Positions 1 through 8,678 of a stretch of DNA of 64,000 nt are shown here, one piece after another. The stretch covers positions 144,874-208,873 of the forward strand of contig NZ_JAASAE010000008.1 in the NCBI RefSeq assembly GCF_012726205.1, in the 5' to 3' direction. This DNA comes from Rhodococcus sp. HNM0569. GTDB taxonomy: Bacteria > Actinomycetota > Actinomycetes > Mycobacteriales > Mycobacteriaceae. The position numbers were made by a program, and so were the translations under genes. The notes below the pieces were generated by a model, which searched no databases, was not told where the DNA came from, and saw only the letters and a program-made list of their open reading frames with translations. How positions within the stretch are numbered: position 1 is the first letter of the stretch; every line of letters begins with the position of its first letter.

Positions 1-675
1 AAGGGTCCGCTGAGCCTTGCGGAACTTGCGCTCGGCGCGTCGCAGAAACTTCTGCGACGTGATCGTTTTGCCATCCGACAGGACAGCGAACGTGGCGAGC
101 CCCAAGTCGATACCCACTTCGGTGTTGATCTCCGGCAGTGGTTGTTGGTCGACCTCGACGACGAAACTCGCGAAGTACCGGCCCGCAGAGGCCTTGATGA
201 TCGTCACCGACGACGGCACCGACGGCAGATCCCTCGACCACGCCACCTTCAGCTCGCCGACCTTCGCGACATACAGCTTCCGGTTCCGGCGGATCGAGAA
301 GCCGTTGCGAGTGAGCCGGATCGCCTGCCGATTGTCCTTGCGGGACCGGAACCGCGGCGCCCCGACCCTGCGGCCCTTACGCTTCCCCGACATCGAGTCG
401 AACCAGTTCCGGGACGCGCGCCGAGCGTCCTGGCACGCCTGCACCAACACCACCGACGCCACCTCGGAAAGCCACACCCGCTCCGGGGCCTTCTTCGCCT
501 CGGTGACCACCCGCTTCTGCACATCGGTATCCGAGAGCGTCACCCCGGCCGCATACGCATCCTGTCGTGCGCGCAGCGCATCGTTGAACACCACCCGCGC
601 ACACCCGACCGACCGCGCCAGCATGTCCTGCTGGCCCGGCGTCGGATAGACGCGGAACTGGTATCGCAACTGCAC
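1..675 (-). CDS. tnpB: IS200/IS605-family TnpB-type RNA-guided endonuclease, C-terminus beyond the left edge
   Basis: On the minus strand an open frame starts at GTG 675 (a TTG two codons upstream is possible) and runs off the left edge. The N-terminus reads MQLRYQFRVYPTPGQQ and is followed by LARSVGCARVVFNDALR, the typical TnpB/OrfB start and helix-turn-helix region. The segment around residue 185 reads GIDLGLATFAVLSDGK, which is the first RuvC motif with its catalytic Asp. The remaining RuvC acids and the zinc ribbon lie outside the window, so activity cannot be judged. TnpB proteins of IS605/IS607 elements are RNA-guided nucleases that help retain the transposon. No tnpA is visible upstream, so this may be an IS1341-like tnpB-only element. 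Family call is firm; intactness is unknown. Confidence 0.9.
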   Translation of the reverse strand, partial: MQLRYQFRVYPTPGQQDMLARSVGCARVVFNDALRARQDAYAAGVTLSDTDVQKRVVTEAKKAPERVWLSEVASVVLVQACQDARRASRNWFDSMSGKRKGRRVGAPRFRSRKDNRQAIRLTRNGFSIRRNRKLYVAKVGELKVAWSRDLPSVPSSVTIIKASAGRYFASFVVEVDQQPLPEINTEVGIDLGLATFAVLSDGKTITSQKFLRRAERKFRKAQRTL

Positions 676-718
676 AGGCAAACCCTATTCCTGACCACCG
701 ACACACTTGATGCGCTAA

Positions 719-738
719 CCCGGCCCTGAAGGACCGGG
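719..738 (-). mobile_element. Subterminal hairpin, candidate left end of the tnpB element
   Basis: Nine-base arms CCCGGCCCT and AGGACCGGG flank a two-base loop. The single mismatch becomes a G-T wobble on the minus strand, the strand that carries tnpB. It lies 44 bases upstream of the tnpB start. IS200/IS605 elements end in short hairpins rather than inverted repeats, so this may be the left-end hairpin. It also lies just after the stop of the next gene (760) and could act as its terminator. Confidence 0.45.
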
Positions 739-759
739 CTTGCGCGCTACCTTGTCCGG

Positions 760-1635
760 TCAGGACGTCGCGTCGGCCGCGTCCCACGCCGCGAGCACCG
801 TGCGCACGGCCGCGATCAGCGACAGCGGCCGGTCGATCATCGCGTGATGCCCGGCGTCGGGCAGTTCCGCGACGATCGCGGCGGGCCCGAAGCGGGTGCG
901 CATCTCGGCGAGGGCGTCGTCGCCGATGATCCCGTGCTCGGCCCGGAAGTACGCGAGCCGGCAGCGAGCGCCCGCCTCGCCCAGGTGGTCGTCGCCCGAG
1001 CGCGCCATCATCGTCGGATCGAATTTCCACGACCATCCACCGTCGACGGCCTGTAGCGAGGTCTCCGCGACGTGCGCGAACACCGCAGGGACCGCGGCGT
1101 CCTGCGCAGGCACGAAGCGGAAATGGGCGATTGCGTCGTCGCGGTCCGGGTACACCTTGATCGGGCCGAAGGCCCGATGGTTCCGCGCAGCCTCGTCCTC
1201 GGGGGTGCGCCCGAAGACGGGAGAGTCGATGATCACGACGCCGCCGAGCTGCTCGCCCACCGTGCGCGCCGCGACATATGCGACGAGTCCGCCCATGCTG
1301 TGCCCCACGACGGTCGGCGGGCCGGCAATGCCGCCTGCGTGGGCCGCGGCGAGCACCTCGTCGGCCCAGGTCTCGAGCGAGTACGCGCCGCGGTGGTCGC
1401 TGTCGCCGTGGCCCGTGAGGTCGGGTGCGACGACGCGGCGCCCGGTCGCGAGATACGGCGCGATGTGGTCCCACCAGCGGTTGTGGGCCGCACCGCCGTG
1501 CACGAGCAGGAGGCCGGGTGCGCCGACCGGGCCCCACGCGCGATATCGGACGGTCGCGCCGTCGACCTCCACCTCTCCCGTGTCGACATCGGCTGCGAGT
1601 GCCCGGGTGAACCAGCGGGGTGCGTCGTCGCTCAT
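760..1635 (-). CDS. alpha/beta-fold hydrolase
   Basis: 291 residues with a complete alpha/beta-hydrolase core. The HGG oxyanion-hole segment is at about residue 46, GHGDSD at 75-80 is the usual turn after strand 4, the nucleophile elbow GHSMGG puts the catalytic Ser at 113, and GHH near 263-264 supplies the His. The likely acid is an Asp near 239-240 (GDD). There is no signal peptide, so it is cytoplasmic. The size and motifs fit esterase, haloperoxidase-like or C-C hydrolase families; the substrate cannot be read from sequence. It is divergent from the flavin-reductase-like gene at 1687, with a 51-base shared gap. Confidence 0.88.
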   Translation of the reverse strand: MSDDAPRWFTRALAADVDTGEVEVDGATVRYRAWGPVGAPGLLLVHGGAAHNRWWDHIAPYLATGRRVVAPDLTGHGDSDHRGAYSLETWADEVLAAAHAGGIAGPPTVVGHSMGGLVAYVAARTVGEQLGGVVIIDSPVFGRTPEDEAARNHRAFGPIKVYPDRDDAIAHFRFVPAQDAAVPAVFAHVAETSLQAVDGGWSWKFDPTMMARSGDDHLGEAGARCRLAYFRAEHGIIGDDALAEMRTRFGPAAIVAELPDAGHHAMIDRPLSLIAAVRTVLAAWDAADATS

Positions 1636-1686
1636 CGTCCGAACCTATCCCGCGGCTGTACGCGGCCCCGTTCGGGTGGCCGCGCG

Positions 1687-2187
1687 ATGACCGCGCACGG
1701 ACCCGCCGAGGACGAGTACCAGCGCATCACCGACATGCTCGATTCGCCCGTGTACATCGTGACGACCGCCGCCGGCACACATCGAGCCGGGTGCGTCATG
1801 ACGTACGCGATGCCGGCGAGCATCGGCCCGCACCGGTTCCTCGCGGCGATCTCACGGGCCAACCACACGTTCACCGTCGCGTCGCAGGCACGGTATCTCG
1901 CGGTGCACGTGCTCCGCGACGACCAGTGCGAGCTCGCGGAGCTGTTCGGCGCGCACACCGGCGACGTGATGGACAAGTTCGCGCAGTGCAGGTGGCGCCC
2001 CGGGCCAGGTGGAGTCCCGATCCTCGACGACGTGGCGGGATGGTTCTGCGGCGCGATCCTCGAACGCGTCCCGCTCGGCGATCACGTGGGCTGTCTGCTG
2101 CAGCCGATCGAGGCGGAGGTGCGGCATTCCGGCACCCTGCTGGGTGCGGCCGCGATCAGCGACCTGACGCCCGGGCATCCCGCCTGA
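1687..2187 (+). CDS. flavin reductase-like, FMN-binding domain protein
   Basis: 166 residues from ATG 1687, chosen because the frame upstream is antisense to the hydrolase. The protein resembles the flavin reductase-like split-barrel family: an early strand SPVYIVTTAAG, then RAGCVMTYAMPASIGPHRFL, a typical flavin-contact region, and a later HVLRDDQCELAELFG segment. Members either reduce FMN/FAD for a monooxygenase or simply bind flavin. No partner oxygenase is adjacent, so the role is open. Cytoplasmic, with no membrane segment. Confidence 0.75.
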   Translation: MTAHGPAEDEYQRITDMLDSPVYIVTTAAGTHRAGCVMTYAMPASIGPHRFLAAISRANHTFTVASQARYLAVHVLRDDQCELAELFGAHTGDVMDKFAQCRWRPGPGGVPILDDVAGWFCGAILERVPLGDHVGCLLQPIEAEVRHSGTLLGAAAISDLTPGHPA

Positions 2188-2191
2188 CGCG

Positions 2192-2842
2192 TCACTCGAA
2201 CAGGCGCAGACCCGCTTCGGCGGCTCGAGCGACGACGTCGGACTTGCCGGGCGCGAGATCGTGTCTGCCGCCCGCTATGTCGACGAGCGTCGTGGGTGCC
2301 GGGATCAGCGCGAGCGCACGTTCGATCTCGTCGGTGGTGGCGAACGTGTCCTTCGACCCGTGCACGACGACCGTCGGCACGCGCAGGTCCGGCAGATGCT
2401 CCGTGCGTTGCTTGTCGGGCTTGCCCGGCGCGTGCAGGGGGTAGGACGTGAGCAGCAGGCCGGTGAGCGTCAGTCGGTCGATCAGGCCGGGCTGTTCGGC
2501 GAGGAGCATCGACGTCTGTCGGCCGCCGTAGGACTGACCGCCCGCGACGAGCGGCCCGTCGAACAGCTCGCGCACCACCTCCAGAGCGGCGGCGACGCCC
2601 GCGCGGTCGGCCTCGGCGCGCGCCGGCTGCGGTGGGCCTTTGGGCCGTCGTTGCCGGTACGGCAGGTCGTAGCGCAGGGTGAGCACGCCGCGCTCCGCGA
2701 ACGCTTCGGCGAGCGCGACGAGCAGTGCGCTTCCCGCATCGCCGCCCGCACCGTGCGCGAACGCGAGCCCACCGAGGACGTCGCCGTCCGGGCGGTGCAG
2801 CCAGCCGTGGACGCCGTCTCCCGTGATCTCCTCGACGGTCAT
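2192..2842 (-). CDS. alpha/beta hydrolase, KANL3/Tex30-like family
   Basis: 216 residues. It has a short N-terminal strand pair, FAHGAGGDAGSAL (oxyanion region, about 28-40), LRYDLPYRQRR, the nucleophile elbow GQSYGG at about 102-107, an acid in VHGSKDTFAT and a final His in GGRHDL. This compact arrangement without a cap domain matches the KANL3/Tex30 or dienelactone-hydrolase-like group of small hydrolases. Substrate unknown. Its stop lies four bases from the stop of the convergent gene ending at 2187. The next upstream gene on the same strand ends at 2885, so the two may be cotranscribed. Confidence 0.82.
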   Translation of the reverse strand: MTVEEITGDGVHGWLHRPDGDVLGGLAFAHGAGGDAGSALLVALAEAFAERGVLTLRYDLPYRQRRPKGPPQPARAEADRAGVAAALEVVRELFDGPLVAGGQSYGGRQTSMLLAEQPGLIDRLTLTGLLLTSYPLHAPGKPDKQRTEHLPDLRVPTVVVHGSKDTFATTDEIERALALIPAPTTLVDIAGGRHDLAPGKSDVVARAAEAGLRLFE

Positions 2843-2884
2843 CCGTCCACGCTATCGCCGCGGGCGGCCGGACGGGCGCGTGTC

Positions 2885-3400
2885 TCAGGAGTGCGTGTCG
2901 GTGGCGTGCTGCTTGGTGAGCTCGCGATAGACCTGCGCGTTGAGGACGATGCCGTCACGCTCGGGGTCGCCCAGTTCGCGGCGCACCTTTCCGGGCACGC
3001 CCGCGACGAGCGAGCCCGGCGGCACCTCGACACCCTCCGTGACGAGGGCACCGGCCGCGATCAGCGAGCCTGCACCGATCTTCGCGCCGTTGAGCACGGT
3101 GGCCCCCATACCGATCAACACGTCGTCCTCGATCGTGCAGCCGTGCAGGGTGGCGTTGTGTCCCACCGAAATCCGCTTGCCCATCGTGAGCGGCTTGCCC
3201 GGATCGGCGTGCAGGACGGCACCGTCCTGGATGTTGCTGTCGTCGCCGATCACGATCGCGTCCATGTCACCGCGCACGACGGCCGAATAGAACACGCCGA
3301 CGCCCGCACCGATCGTGACGCGGCCGACGACCGTCGCGGAGTCGGCGACCCACGCGGTGTCGTCGACGTCGGGTTTCTGGTCGCCCAGGCTCAGGATCAT
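2885..3400 (-). CDS. gamma-class carbonic anhydrase family protein (left-handed beta-helix)
   Basis: 171 residues made of hexapeptide-repeat turns (for example VGRVTIGAGVGVFYSAVVRG and DDVLIGMGATVLNGAKIGAG). Residues expected for Cam/CaiE/YrdA-type enzymes are present: Arg43, Asp45, Gln58 and three zinc-ligand His at 64, 81 and 86. The protein forms a trimer with metal at the interfaces. Many members have weak or no hydratase activity, so 'gamma carbonic anhydrase family' is safer than a fixed activity. It ends in a short C-terminal helix. Cytoplasmic. Confidence 0.9.
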   Translation of the reverse strand: MILSLGDQKPDVDDTAWVADSATVVGRVTIGAGVGVFYSAVVRGDMDAIVIGDDSNIQDGAVLHADPGKPLTMGKRISVGHNATLHGCTIEDDVLIGMGATVLNGAKIGAGSLIAAGALVTEGVEVPPGSLVAGVPGKVRRELGDPERDGIVLNAQVYRELTKQHATDTHS

Positions 3401-3490
3401 GCGTGTTCTCCTCGGTACGTCGCGTGGAACTGCTGTGCCGCACCCTAGCCGAGCACGCGGTGCGCGCCGCGAGTCGGCGGCGGGCCACCT

Positions 3491-4819
3491 TCAGACCGCC
3501 GCCGCCGTGAGACCGGCTTCCCCGTCGGTGCTGCCTTCGTCGTCACCGCCGTCCTCGTCCCGTGCCGCCTCCGGGGATCGTGGTGGCCTCCTGCCGAACG
3601 CGCGCCGCGCCGCGCCGACGAGTACGACGACGAAGACGAGAGCGTAGATGTTCGTCAGTATCGGCATCACCGGCCACTCGGGTGGGAACAGGAAGAGCCC
3701 GATCACCACGCTGGTCTCGCTCCAGTGATACGGCCACGCCCCGGCCGCGACCCAGAGCAGCACGACCGCCACCCACCACCGCGGCCTGGTGAACGACCGG
3801 TGCACCAGGTACACCGTCAACGGTACGAACCAGACCCAGTGATGGCTCCACGAGAACGGGGACACCGCCGCGGCCGTCAACCCGGACAGGGTGACGGCGA
3901 GCAGTTTCTCCCCGTTGCGGTACAGCCGGACCGTGACCACCAGACTGACAGCTGTCGCCAGGCCCGCGAGCAGGAGCCACAACCACAGCGGCGTGGCGGC
4001 GCCCGTCAGGTGGGCGACGACACCGCGGAGGGACTGGTTCGACGGGTGCGTGTCCTCGGCGATGCGCGTGGACTCGAAGAATGTGGTGGTCCAGTACCGG
4101 AACGACGAGTCCGGCACCACGATCCAGGCGCACAGGACCGTGGCGGTGAACACGGCCACCGCCGTCACCGCCGAACGCCACTGACGCAGCGCGACGAACA
4201 CCGCCACGAAATACGCGGGCGTGAGCTTGATCCCGGCGGCGATCCCGATACCGATGCCCCGGAGCGGCCCTCGCTCGCGGCGAGTGAAGTCGAACAGCAC
4301 CAACAACATCAGCACCAGATTGATCTGCCCGTAGAACAGCGTGGTGCGCACGGGTTCGAGGAACAGGCACATGGCGGCGAGCAGCGCGCTCACCGCCCAG
4401 ACCGACGCGGTCAGCCGGTAACCGAGCATCCGCCAGCTCGCCAGGACACAGGCATACAGCGTCCCGAGGTTGACGATCATCCAGACCTGATCGACGTAGA
4501 CGCCGGGAATCCGCTCGACAGGAATGAACGCCAATGTGGAGAACGGCGGATACGTGTACAGCAGGTCGAGCACGAACCGCTCGGTGTAGAGCGGCAGCCC
4601 GTGCAGCGTCCGCCAGGCACCTTCGCGGTACACGTACAAATCCGCTCCCCCGGCGAGAATGCCTGCCCCGTCCAGATGCGGATCGACAGTCGCGAAGAGC
4701 AGAACGACCGACAGCGCGGCCCAACCGGCGAGCACGATCAGCAGCGTCCGGAGCCGCGGAGATTTCCGTGTGTGTCCTGCCTCGGGAGTGTCCGACGGCG
4801 GCGAGTCGTGCCCCCTCAC
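3491..4819 (-). CDS. GT87-family polyprenol-phosphate-mannose-dependent mannosyltransferase
   Basis: 442 residues, a polytopic membrane protein with roughly ten hydrophobic segments after a basic N-terminus. The first extracytoplasmic loop contains GGADLYVYREGA with Asp60, the position of the catalytic Asp in GT87 enzymes such as PimE. LLYTYPPFSTLAFIP is the characteristic YPPF motif of this family. GT87 enzymes use polyprenyl-phosphomannose to add alpha-1,2 mannose to PIM, LM/LAM or related glycolipids on the outer face of the membrane. The tail after the last segment is acidic. It is divergent from another GT-C-like protein at 4961. Confidence 0.87.
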   Translation of the reverse strand: MRGHDSPPSDTPEAGHTRKSPRLRTLLIVLAGWAALSVVLLFATVDPHLDGAGILAGGADLYVYREGAWRTLHGLPLYTERFVLDLLYTYPPFSTLAFIPVERIPGVYVDQVWMIVNLGTLYACVLASWRMLGYRLTASVWAVSALLAAMCLFLEPVRTTLFYGQINLVLMLLVLFDFTRRERGPLRGIGIGIAAGIKLTPAYFVAVFVALRQWRSAVTAVAVFTATVLCAWIVVPDSSFRYWTTTFFESTRIAEDTHPSNQSLRGVVAHLTGAATPLWLWLLLAGLATAVSLVVTVRLYRNGEKLLAVTLSGLTAAAVSPFSWSHHWVWFVPLTVYLVHRSFTRPRWWVAVVLLWVAAGAWPYHWSETSVVIGLFLFPPEWPVMPILTNIYALVFVVVLVGAARRAFGRRPPRSPEAARDEDGGDDEGSTDGEAGLTAAAV

Positions 4820-4960
4820 GCTGTCTCCTCGGTTCCCGTGCGCCCCGGGTGTCGATGCTCGGCAGGCGGGCGTTCGCAGCCGAAATTACCAGGGGGTCTG
4901 TCTCACGGCTGTCAGCGACGCCCCGGGTAGGGATCGTCTCGGCGAAAACCGACACCTCGT

Positions 4961-6727
4961 GTGAACCGCCTGACGCGGGCCGCGAGGTGCAGGACACTCG
5001 GATCGGTGGCGTCTTCTCGGGTAGCTCAGCGCGACACCACTCCCGCACGCCCGGCCGCGGTTCACCCCTCGGGGCGTCGCGTGGCGGCGCAGGTCGGCTG
5101 GGTCGTCGCACTGTCGGCGGCGCTCACCGCCTTCGTCGAACGCTTCGGTTTCGACCCGACCGACCAGGGATTCGTGCTCGCGCAGTCGTGGCGCATCCTG
5201 CACGGCGAAATGCCCCACAGCGACGTCGTGTCGGCACGCCCGCTCGGCTCGGCGTATCTGCACACGCTCGATTTCGCGTTGCCCGCGCCGCTGATGGTGT
5301 CCTCGATCTTCGTCGCGACGCTGCAACTCGTCACCGCGACCGTGCTGCTCGCGGCATGGACGAGCGGCGTCGGCCCCACTCGGTGGGGTGTCGCGCGTAC
5401 CGCGGTCGTCGCGACCGCCGCGGTGGTCAACCTGCACCAGTTCCCGATGAATGCGTGGCACACGGTCGACGGCATCCTCGCGGTGGCGGCCGGCTGGTGG
5501 GCGCTCGACGTCGGCATGCGCCGCGACCGTGACGTCGTGGTGCGTCTCGGCCTGCCGGCGATCGGTGTCGCGGCGATCGTCAAACAGTCGTTCGTGCCCG
5601 CGCTCCTGATCACGCTCGTCGTGCTCGTCGTGCGCAGGCGGCGCCCGGCGCAGCTGATCCCCGACGTCGCGGTGCTGTTCGCCGTCCCTGCGGCCTATGT
5701 CGCGGTGGTCGCCGCGGGCGGTGGCGTCCACGACATGCTCGCCCAACTCGGCGGCGCGTCCTCGGACGTCGGACTGCGCCTGCTGGATGTGACGGGGGTC
5801 CCCGGTGCGCTGCCGGTGCTCGCGGTCGTGGCGGTGGCCGCGGTGCTCGCGCATACGGTGCGCCGGCCGGCGGTACGTGCGGCCGCAGTCGTGGCGGGGT
5901 GCGCGGCCGTCGTGCTCGTGATCGCGACGGGCCGGCTCGAACGCGCGGGCGACTGGGGCATCACGTTGTGGTGGGTGCTTGCGGTGGTCGTGGCGGTGCA
6001 CGCGCTCGCCCGCCGGCGCGTCCCGTGGCGCGCCGCGGGGCTGCTCGCGCTCGGCGTCATGGCGTCGCTGTCGTGGGGCTACGACTCGCCGACGCTCCTC
6101 GGCGGCAGCCTCGCACTGTTGACGGTCGACGTGCTGACGCGGGAGATGCCGCCGGTGCGCGCTCCCCGTGCCGCCGGGGTGGTTGCGGCCGTGACCGTGT
6201 GCGTCGTGACGCTCGCGTGGATGGGCGTGCAGCGCGCCGAACACTCGTACCGGGACGGGCCGTACGACGAGCTCACCGCCGATCTCGGTACCTCGATCCC
6301 GTCGATGCGCTGGGTGCGGACGTCGCCGGAGACGGCCGACTACGTCGGCGACCTCGCGCGGTGCGTCGAGCGGTATCCCGCCGACCGCGTCGCGGTGTTG
6401 CCCGACAACGCATTCGTGTATCCCGCGCTGGGTGTTCGCAACCCGTTCCCGCTCGACTGGCCGTTGACCGGCGAGCTCGTCGCGGACTCACGGGACCGGT
6501 TCGACGCGGCGGCCGATGCTCTCGACGACGACTTCCTCGTGCTCTTCCAGACGATCGCCCACGACGGCAGTGCGGGGCACGACGGCACCGGCGGGCGTCG
6601 CACCGCGTTCGCGGGCACCGAGGTCGTCGACGATTCCGGGATCGCCCGTGGCGTCCTCGACCGCGTGCACGGACGCGTCGTCACGTGCGGGTCGTTCGTG
6701 GGCGTCTGGGCGCCGCCGCGTCGGTGA
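4961..6727 (+). CDS. polytopic membrane protein, GT-C-type glycosyltransferase-like
   Basis: 588 residues from GTG 4961; GTG 5009 is an alternative. About ten to twelve hydrophobic segments fill the region between residues 45 and 440, followed by a soluble C-terminal domain of about 150 residues. The loop after the first segment reads ERFGFDPTDQGFVLAQSWR, with acidic residues placed as in GT-C enzymes, and is followed by MPHSDVVSARPLGSAYL. No close named family is recognised. Context next to a GT87 gene suggests cell-envelope glycan or lipoglycan assembly; this is inference. The C-terminal domain contains a single Cys pair that might form a disulfide outside the cell. Confidence 0.68.
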   Translation: MNRLTRAARCRTLGSVASSRVAQRDTTPARPAAVHPSGRRVAAQVGWVVALSAALTAFVERFGFDPTDQGFVLAQSWRILHGEMPHSDVVSARPLGSAYLHTLDFALPAPLMVSSIFVATLQLVTATVLLAAWTSGVGPTRWGVARTAVVATAAVVNLHQFPMNAWHTVDGILAVAAGWWALDVGMRRDRDVVVRLGLPAIGVAAIVKQSFVPALLITLVVLVVRRRRPAQLIPDVAVLFAVPAAYVAVVAAGGGVHDMLAQLGGASSDVGLRLLDVTGVPGALPVLAVVAVAAVLAHTVRRPAVRAAAVVAGCAAVVLVIATGRLERAGDWGITLWWVLAVVVAVHALARRRVPWRAAGLLALGVMASLSWGYDSPTLLGGSLALLTVDVLTREMPPVRAPRAAGVVAAVTVCVVTLAWMGVQRAEHSYRDGPYDELTADLGTSIPSMRWVRTSPETADYVGDLARCVERYPADRVAVLPDNAFVYPALGVRNPFPLDWPLTGELVADSRDRFDAAADALDDDFLVLFQTIAHDGSAGHDGTGGRRTAFAGTEVVDDSGIARGVLDRVHGRVVTCGSFVGVWAPPRR

Positions 6728-6784
6728 GCGATTCTCTCTACCCTGGTCGTAGACCCGACAGGACGTTCACGAGGAGAGTTTCCG

Positions 6785-7585
6785 ATGGCTGCGCTGACCA
6801 CTCCGACCGTCGACGTGCGGCGCGCGGGAGACCGGTTGAAAACCGAGATCGACTGGCTCGACTCGAAGCATTCGTTCTCGTTCGGCCACCACTACGACCC
6901 GGACAACACGCACCACGGGCTGCTGCTCGTCAACAACGACGACACCGTCCGCCCCGGGCAGGGCTTCGACACGCACCCGCACCGCGACATGGAGATCGTG
7001 ACGTGGGTGCTGCGCGGTTCGCTCGTGCACCAGGATTCGATGGGTCACGCGGGCGTCATCTACCCGGGCCTCGCGCAGCGCATGAGCGCGGGCACCGGCA
7101 TCCTGCACTCGGAGAAGAACGATGCCTTCCGGTACGACCACCTGACGCACTCGGGCGAGCGCGACCTGCGGCCCGACGAGGACGGCACCGACCCCGTGCG
7201 CTTCGTACAGATGTGGGTCGTGCCCGACGACGCGGGGGCGACACCCGGCTACGAGCAGCTCGAGATCGAGGACGAGATCCTGAAGGGCGGGCTTGTGCCG
7301 GTCGCGTCGGGACGGCCCGAGCACCGCGACCACTCCGCGATCCGGATCAACAACACGCACGCGTCCCTGCACGTCGCGCGGCTGCGGCCCGGCGCACCGG
7401 TCACGGTGCCCACCGCGCCCTACGTACACGTGTTCGTCGCGCAGGGCAGCGTCGTGATGGAAGGCGTCGGCGCGCTCGCCGAGGGTGATGCGGTGCGGCT
7501 CACCGCGTCCGGCGGCCAACAGGTGAGCACCGAGGCGGGTGCCGAGATCCTCGTGTGGGAGATGCATTCACGGCTCGGGGGCTGA
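6785..7585 (+). CDS. pirin family protein (cupin)
   Basis: 266 residues with two cupin barrels. The N-terminal barrel contains FDTHPHRDMEIVTWVLRG, then GTGILHSEKN. His64, His66, His108 and Glu110 correspond to the metal ligands of human pirin and bacterial YhhW. The C-terminal barrel lacks this set, as usual. Bacterial pirins include quercetinases and regulators of pyruvate metabolism, so the physiological role is undetermined. A GGAGAG ribosome-binding site lies a few bases before the ATG at 6785. Confidence 0.93.
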   Translation: MAALTTPTVDVRRAGDRLKTEIDWLDSKHSFSFGHHYDPDNTHHGLLLVNNDDTVRPGQGFDTHPHRDMEIVTWVLRGSLVHQDSMGHAGVIYPGLAQRMSAGTGILHSEKNDAFRYDHLTHSGERDLRPDEDGTDPVRFVQMWVVPDDAGATPGYEQLEIEDEILKGGLVPVASGRPEHRDHSAIRINNTHASLHVARLRPGAPVTVPTAPYVHVFVAQGSVVMEGVGALAEGDAVRLTASGGQQVSTEAGAEILVWEMHSRLGG

Positions 7586-7704
7586 CGACCTTCCCTCGTT
7601 CCCAGCCGTTTCCCTTCCTTCCCAGCCGTTTCACAGCCGACTTCCATCCGCCGCGCAGGATGCTCCCTCATGCTGGCTTCATCGCACCGTCACGAGGAGG
7701 CTCC

Positions 7705-8667
7705 ATGAACGAAGAAGTACTGGCCAGCAGGCGGCGGGTCAGCCGGCGCCGCGCGCTGTCGATCGGCGGCACGATCGGGCTCGGCGGTTTCCTCGCCGCA
7801 TGTGCGGGCGGCGACAACGGCAATTCGACCACCGCAACCGCCTCCACGTCGCCGACGGCCACGGCGGCGGCGACCGGCACCGCACCCGACGACATCCTCG
7901 CGCTGCTCGACGAGGCGCCGCAGTGCGTCATGGCCGTGGAGGAGACGCAGGGCCCGTACTACTTCGACGTCGACTCGATCCGCAGCGACATCCGCGAGGA
8001 CCGTCCCGGCACGACGTTGCAACTCGCGCTGCGCGTGCAGGACGTCACCGGATGCGCGCCCGGCACCGGGACCGCCGTGACCAATGCGGTCGTCGAGATC
8101 TGGCACTGCGACGCAGGCGGCGTGTACTCGGGTTTCGAATCGGGTTCGCAAGCCGCGAATCCGGGCGGCGGACCGGGCGGACCGGGCGGGCAGCCGCCGC
8201 AGGGCGGGCAGCCGCCGGAAGGCATGGGGCAACCGCCGGAAGGTATGCCGCCCGGCGGCATGGGCGGGCCTGACGGCGCGGGCTCGGGCGAGACGTCGGA
8301 CGGCTCCTACAGCGTCGGCGAACAGGAAGCGACCACCACCGACGACGGCACGTATCTGCGCGGCGCGCAGGCCACCGACGGCAACGGCGTCGCGCAGTTC
8401 ACGACGATCTTCCCCGGCTGGTACAGGGGCCGCACCCCGCACATCCACCTCAAGGTGCACGTCGACAAGACGACCGTGCTGACGACGCAGCTGTTCTTCG
8501 AGGAATCGGTGATCGACGAGGCGTACCAGGTGGCGCCGTACAGCGAGCACACCGGCCGCGACACCACCAACGACACCGACTCGATCTACCACGACGAAGG
8601 ATTGCTGACCGTGCGCAAGACCGCCGACGGGTATCTTGCGGCTGTCAACCTCGGTATCGACGTGTAG
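7705..8667 (+). CDS. intradiol ring-cleavage dioxygenase-like Tat lipoprotein
   Basis: 320 residues from ATG 7705, preceded by an AGGAGG site. The N-terminus has a twin-arginine motif (SRRRAL, 13-18), a hydrophobic stretch and a lipobox LAAC with Cys33, so the product should be exported folded by Tat and lipidated. After a low-complexity Ser/Thr/Ala linker comes the dioxygenase beta-sandwich: EIWHCDAGGVYSG with Tyr141, and GWYRGRTPHIHLKV with Tyr240, His246 and His248. These are the four ferric-iron ligands of catechol/protocatechuate dioxygenases. A Gly/Pro-rich insert (about 153-195) carries repeated QPPEGM-like units. Extracytoplasmic members of this group exist in actinobacteria; the substrate is unknown. 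Confidence 0.88.
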   Translation: MNEEVLASRRRVSRRRALSIGGTIGLGGFLAACAGGDNGNSTTATASTSPTATAAATGTAPDDILALLDEAPQCVMAVEETQGPYYFDVDSIRSDIREDRPGTTLQLALRVQDVTGCAPGTGTAVTNAVVEIWHCDAGGVYSGFESGSQAANPGGGPGGPGGQPPQGGQPPEGMGQPPEGMPPGGMGGPDGAGSGETSDGSYSVGEQEATTTDDGTYLRGAQATDGNGVAQFTTIFPGWYRGRTPHIHLKVHVDKTTVLTTQLFFEESVIDEAYQVAPYSEHTGRDTTNDTDSIYHDEGLLTVRKTADGYLAAVNLGIDV

Positions 8668-8678
8668 AGGAGACGAGT

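Noticed and set aside
377-1537. A 386-codon minus-strand frame overlapping tnpB and the alpha/beta hydrolase in another frame
   Set aside because: Arg/Pro-rich product with no family features; the overlapping frames encode recognisable proteins.
7588-7660. Short direct repeats TCCCAGCCGTTTC after the pirin gene
   Set aside because: Only two 13-base copies in a pyrimidine-rich stretch; no sign of a larger array or a functional site.
8161-8270. Gly/Pro-coding repeat as a possible CRISPR or minisatellite
   Set aside because: It is in frame within the dioxygenase gene, degenerate and only a few units long.
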